Notes: generated from the letters alone by a model not told the origin. A stretch of DNA of 57,570 nt from an uncultured Cetobacterium sp. (GCA_934085975.1 CAKOHT010000010.1:1-57570); one strand, 5' to 3'. Positions 8,553-16,660 are shown, numbered from the stretch's first letter. Made by a program: numbers and translations.

Positions 8553-9377
8553 TCAATTTTTTTCAAAAATATCTATATTTACTTCAACTGTAGTTGTTAA
8601 TTTATCAAGTTCAAATAGTTTTTCAATACCTTTTTGAGGACTTCTCCATCTGTACGGAGTCATATTAAATAGATTCTCTATACTCTCCCTCTCTAAAATT
8701 TCTATATTGTATTTTAAATTTACAGTTTCTAAATGTCTAAACATTTTTAAATCCTCTATGGGGGAGTAGAAATCTTTTCTTACAGACTCATAAACTACCT
8801 CTTTTAATTGTAGTAAGTGATTTTCACCAGTTGAAACAACTATCAACTTTCCACCCTTTTTTAAAGTTCTCATATTCTCCTCTGGAATTATTTTAGCAAA
8901 CATACATATTATAAAATCCAATGCTTCATTCTCTATTGGCAATGAACTTGCACTTGCTACAATCCACTCCATGTCTTTATATGATTTTGCCGCTGAAATA
9001 ATAGCCTCTTTTGAGATATCTATTCCCACAATATTGCTCTTTATATTTAGTTCATCTAATTTCTTTTTCAATCTGTTTGTATAGTATCCCTCTCCACAAC
9101 CTATATCCAATATATTCAACTGTTTTTTATCACTTAAATAATTCTCAACAACCTGATTGACACCATCAGATATCCCTTTATAATAGCCCTTTTCTAAGTA
9201 ATTTTTTCTACTTAAAACCATCTCTTTACTGTCTCCAGGAATTTTACTATTTTTTTGATTGGATAACAATAGATTTACATGATTATATTTTGAAATATCA
9301 AAGTTATGAGCTCGCTCACATATATACTTTCTTTCTATTTTTGTCATTTTTTTGCTACAAACTGGACAAATTATCAT
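8553..9377 (-). CDS. RlmA-type 23S rRNA (guanine) methyltransferase
   Basis: A 274-residue SAM-dependent methyltransferase. The N-terminal zinc ribbon has CPVC (4-7) and a second pair in CERAH (20-24), followed by the RlmA-typical FDISKYNHVNLLL and the GDSKEMVLSRKNYLEKGYY stretch. SAM motif I is ILDIGCGEGYYT (about 90-101). RlmA enzymes methylate G745 or G748 in helix 35 of 23S rRNA; the exact position cannot be told here. A minus-strand TATAAT (9411-9416) precedes it, back to back with the promoter of the next gene. The protein is of normal length. Confidence 0.85.
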   Translation of the reverse strand: MIICPVCSKKMTKIERKYICERAHNFDISKYNHVNLLLSNQKNSKIPGDSKEMVLSRKNYLEKGYYKGISDGVNQVVENYLSDKKQLNILDIGCGEGYYTNRLKKKLDELNIKSNIVGIDISKEAIISAAKSYKDMEWIVASASSLPIENEALDFIICMFAKIIPEENMRTLKKGGKLIVVSTGENHLLQLKEVVYESVRKDFYSPIEDLKMFRHLETVNLKYNIEILERESIENLFNMTPYRWRSPQKGIEKLFELDKLTTTVEVNIDIFEKN

Positions 9378-9410
9378 TTTATCTACCTCACTATTTTTTC
9401 TCTTCTTTAC

Positions 9411-9437
9411 ATTATACCACGAATTTTATGTTATAAT
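9411..9437. promoter_or_regulatory. Overlapping divergent promoters, rlmA-like / 202-aa protein
   Basis: A minus-strand TATAAT (9411-9416) and a plus-strand TATAAT with extended TG (9432-9437) are only 15 bases apart. The -35 zone of each would lie over the other's -10, so the two polymerases should exclude one another. Confidence 0.55.
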
Positions 9438-9466
9438 ATTAAAAAAATATTGGTGGTGATATATTT

Positions 9467-10075
9467 ATGAAAGAAAATTTTTTTAACGATTTTGTCGTTA
9501 ACTTTTACGAAAAAATCGAAGATGAATTTGAAACATTGATGAAAAAAGAAAAAACTAAAAAATTATCTGTTTGTAATTTAAAAATTGATGTTATTGACTA
9601 CTTAGATGACAGTAAAACTCCTATTATTGAAACTATAAAATATGGTGAAAATGGAGTTGAAATATTCCTTAAAAACAAGGAACAAGTTCCATCTCCATAC
9701 AGTGTAGAGGATATTTATCATCCATTTTCTCTAGCTATCTTGATTGATAAATTAATTAAAAAAAATAGATACGTAGAAATCTTAGAAAATTTTTATATAC
9801 AGTCAGAAGAACTAGCTAGAAATTTTTTAAAACAACAACAGTTAGATTCTCTAGATATCTCAGCAGAAGGATTTGAAATTTTTGCACTTTCTAAAGCTAC
9901 TGGCTCGTATAAGATTGCTGAAGGAGTAGTTACAGAACTTTTTTTAATAAATGATAGAGTTTTTGTAAATATAAAAAATGAGGGCAATGAGACTATCGTT
10001 GCTCATGTTGTTGAATGTAATGCCGCCGATTTAGCAATGCTTTTGAATAACGTCATATTCTCAATAAAAAACTAA
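9467..10075 (+). CDS. Conserved hypothetical protein, 202 aa
   Basis: I do not recognise this family. The protein is soluble, with no signal peptide or membrane segment. The N-terminal half is acidic and helical (NFYEKIEDEFETLMKKEKTKK), with a central YHPFSLAILIDKLIKKNRYVEI helix pair. The C-terminal 70 residues look like alternating strands (EGFEIFALSKATGSYKIAEG; VFVNIKNEG) ending in a hydrophobic helix ADLAMLLNNVIFSI. The start follows a GGTGGTGAT site with its own promoter, and the gene ends at a bidirectional terminator. It stands alone between rlmA and acyP. Coding is well supported by length and promoter; function is unknown. Confidence 0.8.
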   Translation: MKENFFNDFVVNFYEKIEDEFETLMKKEKTKKLSVCNLKIDVIDYLDDSKTPIIETIKYGENGVEIFLKNKEQVPSPYSVEDIYHPFSLAILIDKLIKKNRYVEILENFYIQSEELARNFLKQQQLDSLDISAEGFEIFALSKATGSYKIAEGVVTELFLINDRVFVNIKNEGNETIVAHVVECNAADLAMLLNNVIFSIKN

Positions 10076-10103
10076 AATTTTATATCCATAATTTTATATA
10101 ATA

Positions 10104-10131
10104 AAAGGAGAAAGTTCTTTCTTTCTCCTTT
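10104..10131. terminator. Bidirectional terminator
   Basis: An 11-base stem (AAAGGAGAAAG 10104-10114, CTTTCTCCTTT 10121-10131) lies between the converging 202-aa gene and acyP. T-runs are short on both sides. Confidence 0.65.
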
Positions 10132-10135
10132 CTAA

Positions 10136-10405
10136 TCAATATATAACTTTGAAATCCTCAAATTTCGTTCTGTCCAAAATATTTTCTTCTATCTCATCAA
10201 CACGGCTCATTGAAGACCCTATTTTCAAATATTTTCGAAAATTATCAATTAGCTTCTCGTCTCCTTGAGCAAAAACTTCTACATTTTCATTTGATAAATT
10301 TTTTACGGTTCCATTAACTCCAAGTCTTGTGGCATTCAAATATGCTGTTATTCTATACCCCACTCCTTGAACTTCACCTTTAATTATAAAATGGTATGTC
10401 CTCAT
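10136..10405 (-). CDS. acyP: Acylphosphatase
   Basis: A small cytoplasmic enzyme hydrolysing carboxyl-phosphate bonds such as acetyl phosphate. At 89 residues it is full length. The phosphate-binding loop is GEVQGVGYR (10-18) with the catalytic arginine at 18, and the catalytic asparagine lies in VKNLSNENVEV (about residue 36). The start follows GAGGAGGAAAG. It lies 20 bases after pepT on the same strand and is likely cotranscribed with it. Confidence 0.95.
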   Translation of the reverse strand: MRTYHFIIKGEVQGVGYRITAYLNATRLGVNGTVKNLSNENVEVFAQGDEKLIDNFRKYLKIGSSMSRVDEIEENILDRTKFEDFKVIY

Positions 10406-10425
10406 CTTTCCTCCTCAAAAACAGC

Positions 10426-11649
10426 TTATCTCGATAAAATTTCAACAATTTTTAATATTACTTTTACTGATTTCTCCATTGATTCTATTGGAATAAATTC
10501 AAATTTACCATGGAAGTTATGCCCACCTGTAAATATATTTGGACAAGGTAATCCTTTGAATGATAGTCTTGCTCCATCAGTTCCACCTCTGATAGGTTTT
10601 ATTATTGGTTTGACTCCAACCTCAACCATTGCATTTTTTGCTAAATCTACGATATGGTAAACAGGCTCTATCATCTCTTTCATATTATAATAACTATCTT
10701 TTAATGTTAAAACTATCTCTCCATCTCTATATTTTTCTTGAAGATATTTTACAGCATTTGTTATCAGTTCCTTTTTTTCTGCAAACTTTTCTTTTGAATG
10801 GTCTCTCACTATATAATCCATCTCAGTCAATTCTACTGTCCCTTTAAAATTAGTCAATAAGAAAAATCCTTCGTACCCCTCTGTATACTCCGGTCTTTCA
10901 TTAACTGGTAACATAGCATTTAACTCCATCCCCAACAGCATTGAATTTATCATCTTATTTTTTGAAGCTCCCGGATGAATATCTCTTCCTTTAATGACTA
11001 CATTTGCTGAAGCTGCATTGAAATTTTCAAACTCCAACTCTCCAACCTCTCCACCATCAACTGTATATGCAAACTCCGCTCCAAATTTTTCTACATCAAA
11101 TAGATTTGCTCCTCTCCCAATCTCCTCGTCAGGCGTTATTCCTATTTTTATTTCACCATGCTCAATAGTAGGATTTTCTTTCAAATATTTCAATGCTGCC
11201 ATTATCTCAACTATACCAGCCTTGTCATCCGCTCCTAAAAGAGTCGTTCCATCTGTCACAATTAATCTTTGATTGACATATTTTTTCAGCTCTGGAAAGT
11301 CTTTTACAGCCATCACTATATTTAAGTCACTATTTAATACAATATCATTTCCATCATAATTATCTATAATCCTTGGTTTTACCTCTTTCCCATTAAATGA
11401 CGGTGCTGTGTCCATATGAGCTATAAATCCAATTGTTGGAATATTTTTTTCCGTATTTGATGGTAAAGTTCCCATAATATATCCATTTTTATCCAATGAT
11501 ATATTTACTAAACCAATTTCCTCTAAATCTTTAACTATAATTTTAGCTAAATTCCACTGAAGTTCACTACTTGGACACGACTGACTTTTCGAATCAGGCG
11601 TCGTATCTATCTCAACATACTCTAAAAATTTTTCTACTAAAAAACTCAT
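10426..11649 (-). CDS. pepT: Peptidase T (tripeptide aminopeptidase)
   Basis: A dizinc M20 metallopeptidase that removes N-terminal residues from tripeptides in the cytoplasm. Its 407 residues match PepT. Visible are the first zinc-ligand motif GFIAHMDTAPSF (about 75), the bridging aspartate in LLGADDKAGI (about 138), the catalytic glutamates in TPDEEIGRGA (about 170), RGGTDGARLS (about 353) and the last ligand in FTGGHNFHGKFEF (about 375). The true start is ATG at 11649 after GGGAGGG; an in-frame TTG four codons upstream overlaps that site and is not needed. Confidence 0.95.
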   Translation of the reverse strand: MSFLVEKFLEYVEIDTTPDSKSQSCPSSELQWNLAKIIVKDLEEIGLVNISLDKNGYIMGTLPSNTEKNIPTIGFIAHMDTAPSFNGKEVKPRIIDNYDGNDIVLNSDLNIVMAVKDFPELKKYVNQRLIVTDGTTLLGADDKAGIVEIMAALKYLKENPTIEHGEIKIGITPDEEIGRGANLFDVEKFGAEFAYTVDGGEVGELEFENFNAASANVVIKGRDIHPGASKNKMINSMLLGMELNAMLPVNERPEYTEGYEGFFLLTNFKGTVELTEMDYIVRDHSKEKFAEKKELITNAVKYLQEKYRDGEIVLTLKDSYYNMKEMIEPVYHIVDLAKNAMVEVGVKPIIKPIRGGTDGARLSFKGLPCPNIFTGGHNFHGKFEFIPIESMEKSVKVILKIVEILSR

Positions 11650-11788
11650 TTTCCCTCCCAAAATCTATTTAAATTTATTTAACCCAAGTATAAATTAACA
11701 CAATTTATTTGAAAAAAATAGTCTATTTTGCAAATTTACTTAAAATATGTTAACATCTTATGTAAAATAAATTTTGTGAGGTTAAAAT

Positions 11789-12475
11789 TTGAGATTAGAA
11801 AAATATTTAGTTCAGTGTGGTGTTGCAAGTAGAAAAAAAATAAAAGTTGCAATTGCTCAAGGAAGAGTTACTGTTAATGGTAATATCGAAGTCAATGACG
11901 CTACTGATGTGGAGTGGGAAAAGGATATTATTACTTTTGATGGAGTTATTCCTAAAAAAAAGCAACTGAAATACTATGTTATGTATAAGATAGCTGGGTA
12001 TATAACCGCAATGGAAGATAAAAACAAAAAAACTGTCGCTGAACTTCTACCTGAATCTATCGACAAAAACTCTGTTTTTCCTGTGGGTCGACTAGACCGA
12101 GATACTGAAGGACTCTTACTTTTTACAAGTGACGGCGATTTGAGCCATACTATGGCTCATCCAAATAGAAACATGGAAAAAACATACTACGTTGAATTGG
12201 ACCGAGAAATTTCCTCTGAGGATATCGAGGCTTTAGAAAACGGTATTACTTTAGATACTGACTACACCGCACTTCCCAGCAAAGTAGAATACCTAAGTCC
12301 TAAAAGTATTCATTTAACTATTACAGAAGGAAAATATCATCAAGTAAAGAAAATGTTAAAAGCTGTAAAAAATAAAGTCATCTATCTAAAAAGAATAAAA
12401 TTTGGAAATTTAACTCTCGAAGGAATGATTCCCGGCGAGGTTAAAGAGGTTCAAAGAGAAGATATTATTATGTAA
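11789..12475 (+). CDS. rsuA: RsuA-family rRNA pseudouridine synthase (TTG start)
   Basis: The enzyme converts a uridine in ribosomal RNA (U516 of 16S in E. coli RsuA) to pseudouridine. The N-terminal S4 domain begins MRLEKYLVQCGVASRKK. The catalytic motif GRLDRDTEGLLLFT (about 102-115) holds the essential aspartate, and the C-terminal motif GKYHQVKKML is intact. At 228 residues the length suits RsuA. The start is TTG after a GTGAGG site; the S4 domain begins exactly there, so no residues are missing. RsuA versus RluB/E/F specificity cannot be settled by eye. Confidence 0.88.
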   Translation: MRLEKYLVQCGVASRKKIKVAIAQGRVTVNGNIEVNDATDVEWEKDIITFDGVIPKKKQLKYYVMYKIAGYITAMEDKNKKTVAELLPESIDKNSVFPVGRLDRDTEGLLLFTSDGDLSHTMAHPNRNMEKTYYVELDREISSEDIEALENGITLDTDYTALPSKVEYLSPKSIHLTITEGKYHQVKKMLKAVKNKVIYLKRIKFGNLTLEGMIPGEVKEVQREDIIM

Positions 12476-12510
12476 AAAAGGATGCTGAAAAATTTCCAGC
12501 ATCCTTTTTT
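12474..12510. terminator. Bidirectional terminator, rsuA / glycerate permease
   Basis: GGATGCTG (12480-12487) pairs with CAGCATCC (12496-12503 or nearby), flanked by A-run and T-run, so it can serve both converging genes. Confidence 0.85.
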
Positions 12511-13756
12511 ATCCAATTACTAAATAAGTTATAAAAGTTGAAAGAGCTAATACAAATCCTATTGCTGATTCATAAGGAATCAATTTTAGTCTTTCTTCTA
12601 ATTTCGTGTTACTTGCTCCACCAGTACTGTGGAAAAATGATCCATGAGGTAGATGGTCTAAAACTGTCGCTCCTGAATTTACCATTGCGGCTCCCCAAAC
12701 AGCACTTACCCCTGCAGCTAATATTACTCCAGAAAACGTTCCAGAAGCTATTGTGGCACCAGCTGTTGTTGAAGCTGTTGCTCCCGACATCAAAGCTCCA
12801 GCTATTGGCGCTATTAATTCCTCACTGATATTAGCCTTTCCCAAAAGTGATAACGTAACATCTCTCAGTGTAGAATTTTTTATTATTCCTGCAACTGTTC
12901 CTGTTCCTATTAAAAGAATAGCAACTCCTGACATCTTTTGCAAACCATATTCCATAGACTCTTTTAATTTTGATGTTTTCCCCATTACTACAATTCCAAC
13001 TAAGCCACCAACTGGAAGTGCTATCAATGGATCTATATTAATTCCAGCTATCGGTCTCAAAGCCAATAAAGTTATTGTTACAATCGGACCTATTATGCTT
13101 CCAAAAAAACTCGGTAAGTTTTCTCCACTGCCTTGTTCAATCTCTTCTTCCAAAACCTTTTCTCCCTTTTCAATCAAAAGTTTAGCTATCAGAATTGTCG
13201 CAAATAGCCCAACTACCGCTGGAATTAGATTTACCCACATAACAGATGGAAGGGATGCTCCAAAGTTTTCTGCGGCTGCTATTGTATTTGGATTTGGTGA
13301 TATTATATTTCCCGATTTTCCGCCACCTATCATTGCACACAGCATTGCCATTTTAGATATTTTTAATCTTCTAGCTATAGCTAGTGCAATCGGAGCAACT
13401 GTTATTACTGCTACATCTATAAATACACCTATTGCTGTTAAAATAAGTGCTGACAAAGCCAACGCAAATATTGCCCTTTTTTCACCCAGTTTATCTATAA
13501 TTGTTTCAGCTATCTTTGTAGCCGCCTCTGTTTTTATCAATATTCCTGCCAAGATACCCGCTGTTATAATTCTAACTATTGCTGGTGTCACATCCTTTAC
13601 TCCACTCACCATTAAATTAACTGTTTCTGGAAGAGATACTCCCCCTGCTAATCCACCTATTATTGCACCTAAAATTAAACTATATGCTGGATTAGCCTTT
13701 CTCATTATCAATATTATAGCTATTATTAGTCCCAATACTGCTCCAAATGCTGTCAT
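12509..13756 (-). CDS. GntP-family permease, probable glycerate transporter
   Basis: A 415-residue inner-membrane protein, almost wholly hydrophobic with about 12 segments. It shows GntP family features: SLILGAIIGGLAGG near the start, a SGNIISPNPNTIAAAENFG loop (about 150) and TASTTAGATIASGTF near 325. It lies 14 bases downstream of glycerate kinase, which points to glycerate rather than gluconate. The start follows GGGAGGAAAAG. Confidence 0.85.
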   Translation of the reverse strand: MTAFGAVLGLIIAIILIMRKANPAYSLILGAIIGGLAGGVSLPETVNLMVSGVKDVTPAIVRIITAGILAGILIKTEAATKIAETIIDKLGEKRAIFALALSALILTAIGVFIDVAVITVAPIALAIARRLKISKMAMLCAMIGGGKSGNIISPNPNTIAAAENFGASLPSVMWVNLIPAVVGLFATILIAKLLIEKGEKVLEEEIEQGSGENLPSFFGSIIGPIVTITLLALRPIAGINIDPLIALPVGGLVGIVVMGKTSKLKESMEYGLQKMSGVAILLIGTGTVAGIIKNSTLRDVTLSLLGKANISEELIAPIAGALMSGATASTTAGATIASGTFSGVILAAGVSAVWGAAMVNSGATVLDHLPHGSFFHSTGGASNTKLEERLKLIPYESAIGFVLALSTFITYLVIG

Positions 13757-13770
13757 CTTTTCCTCCCATT

Positions 13771-14925
13771 TTACTTTGAGTATTTTTTCTCACAAACTCT
13801 TATTAATCTAAATATCTCCTCTGTATTTCCTTTTATAAACTTCTTAGCTGTCTCTTTTTTCATAGCTTCCTCTAGAGTTATCGGATAGTTTATTATTGAG
13901 AAAAAACTATCAATTCCTTTTTCATGAGTTTGACCAGCTTCATCAGTTACTCCCCCTGCCAATCCTATTACAGGAATATCAAATTTTTTAGCTATTTTTG
14001 CAACCCCTACTGGTGCTTTTCCCATAGCTGTTTGATAATCTAGCCGTCCTTCTCCTGTTATAACAAAATCAGCATCTTTTAATTCTTTTTCTAAACCTAC
14101 CTTTTCCAATATCATATCTATTCCCGGAGATAATTTACCATTTAAAAAAGCTACTAGACCTCCTCCTAAACCTCCTGCTGCACCAGCTCCTGAAAGATTA
14201 GAAACATCTATGTTCAACTCTTTTTTTATCACTTCCGACAGGTCCTTCAATCCTTTATCTAACTCCTTTACCATCTCTTCAGTGGCACCTTTCTGCCTTG
14301 AATAGATTTCAGCAGCTCCCTTTGGACCATAAAAAGGGTTATCTACATCACAAGCAACTAAAAATTTACAGTCTTTTAATTCAGGTAATCTTTTTGTTGA
14401 ATCTATATACCTTACCTTGGGTAAAATCTCTCCTCCATATCCCAATTCCTTTTTATTTTCATCCAAAAATTTGTATCCCAAAGCTTGTAACATCCCAAGT
14501 CCTGCATCATTTGTAGCACTTCCACCTATTCCAACTACAAATTCACGACATCCTTTTGAGATAGCATCTTTTATTAACTCTCCTGTTCCATAAGTTGTTG
14601 TCTTCATAGGATTTCTTTTTTCCACTGGTATTAAAGGTAATCCAGATGCCTCGGCCATCTCTATTACAGCTGTTTTTCCATCCCCCATTATCCCGTATCT
14701 AGCTTCAATTTTCTCCATAAGAGGATTATTTACTGTTACTGTTACAAATTTACCTTTTGTTCCTTCAACTAGAGAAGCCACTGTTCCCTCTCCTCCATCA
14801 GCTATTGGTACTTTTATTACCTTAGCTTCAGGATATACTTTTTTTATTCCACTTTCTATTTCTTGTCCAAGCTCAAATGAACTCAAACTTCCTTTAAATG
14901 AGTCGATAGCCACTACTACTTTCAT
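13771..14925 (-). CDS. Glycerate kinase (GlxK/GarK family)
   Basis: The enzyme phosphorylates glycerate with ATP; most GlxK/GarK kinases yield 2-phosphoglycerate, feeding glycolysis. At 384 residues it is full length. Characteristic runs are MKVVVAIDSFKGSLSS, IGGSATNDAGLGMLQALG (about 135-152), LSGAGAAGGLGGG (about 240) and TGEGRLDYQT (about 289). It starts after GGAGGATTT and heads a two-gene operon with the GntP permease. Its promoter carries an operator-like palindrome at 14939-14965, so expression is probably substrate-controlled. Confidence 0.92.
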   Translation of the reverse strand: MKVVVAIDSFKGSLSSFELGQEIESGIKKVYPEAKVIKVPIADGGEGTVASLVEGTKGKFVTVTVNNPLMEKIEARYGIMGDGKTAVIEMAEASGLPLIPVEKRNPMKTTTYGTGELIKDAISKGCREFVVGIGGSATNDAGLGMLQALGYKFLDENKKELGYGGEILPKVRYIDSTKRLPELKDCKFLVACDVDNPFYGPKGAAEIYSRQKGATEEMVKELDKGLKDLSEVIKKELNIDVSNLSGAGAAGGLGGGLVAFLNGKLSPGIDMILEKVGLEKELKDADFVITGEGRLDYQTAMGKAPVGVAKIAKKFDIPVIGLAGGVTDEAGQTHEKGIDSFFSIINYPITLEEAMKKETAKKFIKGNTEEIFRLIRVCEKKYSK

Positions 14926-14938
14926 AAATCCTCCTGTT

Positions 14939-14965
14939 AAACAATTTTGACTGTTTTAATTGTTT
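14939..14965. promoter_or_regulatory. Operator-like palindrome upstream of glycerate operon
   Basis: AAACAATT (14939-14946) and AATTGTTT (14958-14965) form an 8-8 inverted repeat with an 11-base spacer. It lies just after the -10 box of the glycerate kinase promoter, covering the expected transcription start. A repressor site is inferred; no regulator gene is adjacent. Confidence 0.5.
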
Positions 14966-14970
14966 TACTT

Positions 14971-14999
14971 ATTCTAGTATAGATATCCTTTTTTTTCAA
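14971..14999 (-). promoter_or_regulatory. Sigma-70-type promoter of glycerate operon
   Basis: On the minus strand TTGAAA (14999-14994) and TAGAAT (14976-14971) are separated by exactly 17 bases, about 45 bases before the glycerate kinase start. Confidence 0.7.
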
Positions 15000-15013
15000 T
15001 ACTATTTTACATC

Positions 15014-15041
15014 AAAAAAAGTGTTGAGAATCCTCAACACT
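15014..15041 (-). terminator. Terminator of the queuosine-salvage operon
   Basis: AGTGTTGAG (15020-15028) pairs with CTCAACACT (15033-15041), followed on the minus strand by seven T. The stem overlaps the transporter stop codon. Confidence 0.85.
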
Positions 15042-15750
15042 AGATAAGTATTTTTTCTGTTACACCCTTGTTTTCCTTCAGGTAACTAGCTAAATATACG
15101 AAAGGTGTATCCATTGTAGCCACTATAACTTTCATAACATAGGTTACAAAAAATATCTCTATTAAAACTTCAAGTGGATAAACTCCTGCAAAAGCAATTG
15201 TTGTAAAAATCAAATTATCAATTAGCTGACTTACTAATGTGCTAAAGTTGTTTCTTATCCAAATATGCTTTTTATTCGGAAATTTATTTTTCCAAAATTT
15301 ATAGGCCCAAACATCATGTCTTTGTGAAATTCCATAGGCAATCAAACCTGCAAACAATATTCTTGGCATAAAGTCGAATATCATTTTTAAACTTTTAAAA
15401 TTTTCTGCTCCCTCCTGAACTGCGCTTGGAACAAAAGATACCGCTAACTTCATTATTACTGCAGTTACAATCATACTTACAAACCCAAGTTTTACTGCAC
15501 TCTTTGCCTCTTCTTCACCATAGTTTTCAGATAGAATATCCGTGACTAAAAATCCACCGGCATACATTATATTCCCCAAAGTCGTTTCAAATCCAAAAAG
15601 ATTTACTAAAAGTACAACCTGAATATTTGCTAATATGCTACTTATTGGAACCCAAATAAAAAGTCCTAACTTCCCAAATTTTTTGTATATAAAAATTATA
15701 CTAAAAAAATTGACAAAAAGCATTGTTACCCATAAAACTTCATTTCTCAT
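15040..15750 (-). CDS. Queuosine precursor transporter (YhhQ/VUT family)
   Basis: A 236-residue membrane protein with about six or seven helices. It shows YhhQ (DUF165) signatures: GGFLVTDILSENYGEEEA (about 68-85), the FAGLIAYGISQRHDVWAYKFWK run near 140, and WIRNNFSTLVSQLIDN (about 168). YhhQ imports queuosine precursors such as preQ0, preQ1 or queuine. The start chosen is ATG at 15750 after AAAGGAGACGG; a TTG ten codons upstream overlaps the previous gene. It follows the radical SAM gene by 19 bases, under the same preQ1-type riboswitch, which strengthens the assignment. Confidence 0.9.
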   Translation of the reverse strand: MRNEVLWVTMLFVNFFSIIFIYKKFGKLGLFIWVPISSILANIQVVLLVNLFGFETTLGNIMYAGGFLVTDILSENYGEEEAKSAVKLGFVSMIVTAVIMKLAVSFVPSAVQEGAENFKSLKMIFDFMPRILFAGLIAYGISQRHDVWAYKFWKNKFPNKKHIWIRNNFSTLVSQLIDNLIFTTIAFAGVYPLEVLIEIFFVTYVMKVIVATMDTPFVYLASYLKENKGVTEKILI

Positions 15751-15769
15751 AACCGTCTCCTTTAAAAAA

Positions 15770-16474
15770 TTATTGTTCAAAAACTCCTAAATCTTTATTA
15801 TCAATCAATAGCTCCACTCTCGAATTATCCTGTAAATGTCTATACTTTTCTACAAACCACTTCACAAGCTCTTCGTCTCTTTTTACTTCAGTTCCATTAT
15901 CTACAAATATATTCACAGTTACACTTTTAAAATATTTCAATCCTAATTCAATATCTTTTTCTATCATCTCTTTTGTCTGATCTTTAACGCAAACCAGTAA
16001 ACATATTGAATATAGTTTTTTACTTAAATCCTCTATTTCTGCAATGTCTATTTTGAAATTTTTACCATAGGAGTTTATTCTAAAATCGTTATCAAAAGTT
16101 TCCATTCCCATTCTAAACCTTATCTCCACACCTTTAAAAAATTCTCTGATTTCATCCACTCTATTTTTATACCCATAGTAAATCTCAAAATACAAGATTT
16201 TTATACTCTTTTGATAAACAACTTCTCTTATTTTTTGTAATGTTTCCATTGGTAATTCAAATACTGATCCAGAATTTATTACTTCCAACGCTCCAAATTC
16301 ACCTGTGATTTCTTCCAGAATTTTCAAATTAATTTTATTTATCTCCAACTCATCAGTTGAATTATCCTCTATATAATTACAAAATTTACACTTTCCATAC
16401 TTACATGGAAAACTTTTTAACAAAACTATCTCTCTTTTATTTTTATTTTCTATCTTACTGTATCTAATACCCAT
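15770..16474 (-). CDS. Radical SAM protein, candidate queuine lyase (QueL-like)
   Basis: A 234-residue cytoplasmic protein with a cysteine cluster CKYGKCKFC (24-32), spaced CX4CX2C instead of the usual CX3CX2C of radical SAM enzymes. It also has a short, partial radical-SAM barrel (EVINSGSVFELP; FEIYYGYK; RFRMGMETFD). In Clostridioides difficile a radical SAM enzyme, QueL, releases queuine from queuosine 5'-phosphate and is paired with a YhhQ transporter. This gene is likewise paired with YhhQ and lies behind a preQ1-I aptamer. Function is inferred from context; the QueK kinase partner is not in the window. Start after GGGAGAAG. Confidence 0.72.
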   Translation of the reverse strand: MGIRYSKIENKNKREIVLLKSFPCKYGKCKFCNYIEDNSTDELEINKINLKILEEITGEFGALEVINSGSVFELPMETLQKIREVVYQKSIKILYFEIYYGYKNRVDEIREFFKGVEIRFRMGMETFDNDFRINSYGKNFKIDIAEIEDLSKKLYSICLLVCVKDQTKEMIEKDIELGLKYFKSVTVNIFVDNGTEVKRDEELVKWFVEKYRHLQDNSRVELLIDNKDLGVFEQ

Positions 16475-16501
16475 TTTCTTCTCCCAATTCTATTTTTGAA
16501 C

Positions 16502-16527
16502 AAAAAAAGAGCAGGAAACTCCTGCTC
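16502..16527 (-). terminator. Riboswitch expression platform: distal terminator
   Basis: GAGCAGGA (16509-16516) and TCCTGCTC (16520-16527) form an eight-base stem with a three-base loop and seven T after it on the minus strand. It stands 27 bases before the radical SAM start, so it can only be a leader terminator. Confidence 0.88.
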
Positions 16528-16533
16528 AAATTT

Positions 16534-16557
16534 AAAAAAGGGTATAACTTTCCCCTT
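16534..16557 (-). terminator. Riboswitch expression platform: proximal hairpin
   Basis: AAGGG (16557-16553) pairs with CCCTT (16542-16538) and is followed by four more T on the minus strand. It lies between the aptamer and the stronger terminator at 16502-16527 and may be a first, weaker terminator. Confidence 0.5.
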
Positions 16558-16575
16558 ATATTTTAATATTTTAAG

Positions 16576-16613
16576 CCTAGTTTTTTTGAGATGGAGGTTT
16601 CCGAACATCTACC
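16576..16613 (-). ncRNA. PreQ1-I riboswitch aptamer
   Basis: Minus-strand RNA shows the preQ1-I (H-type pseudoknot) layout. A five-base stem P1 is formed by AGATG (16610-16606) and CATCT (16593-16589) with a twelve-base loop TTCGGAAACCTC. An A-rich tail CAAAAAAA then leads to ACTAGG (16581-16576), whose AGG can pair with CCT of the loop. It lies near the inferred transcription start and upstream of two leader terminators and queuosine-related genes. Ligand binding should favour termination. The fold and context agree; a covariance-model search was not run. Confidence 0.8.
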
Positions 16614-16631
16614 ATATACACTATGGGTTTA

Positions 16632-16660
16632 TATTTATTTTACTCCTGATTCTATCACAA
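16632..16660 (-). promoter_or_regulatory. Promoter of the queuosine-salvage operon
   Basis: TTGTGA (16660-16655) and TAAATA (16637-16632) are 17 bases apart on the minus strand. Transcription would begin about 15 bases before the riboswitch P1 stem, which is the expected arrangement. Confidence 0.5.

Noticed and set aside
12753..13811. A 352-codon open frame on the plus strand
   Set aside because: It lies opposite the GntP permease gene, has low-complexity composition mirroring hydrophobic codons, and has no ribosome site; it is a shadow frame.
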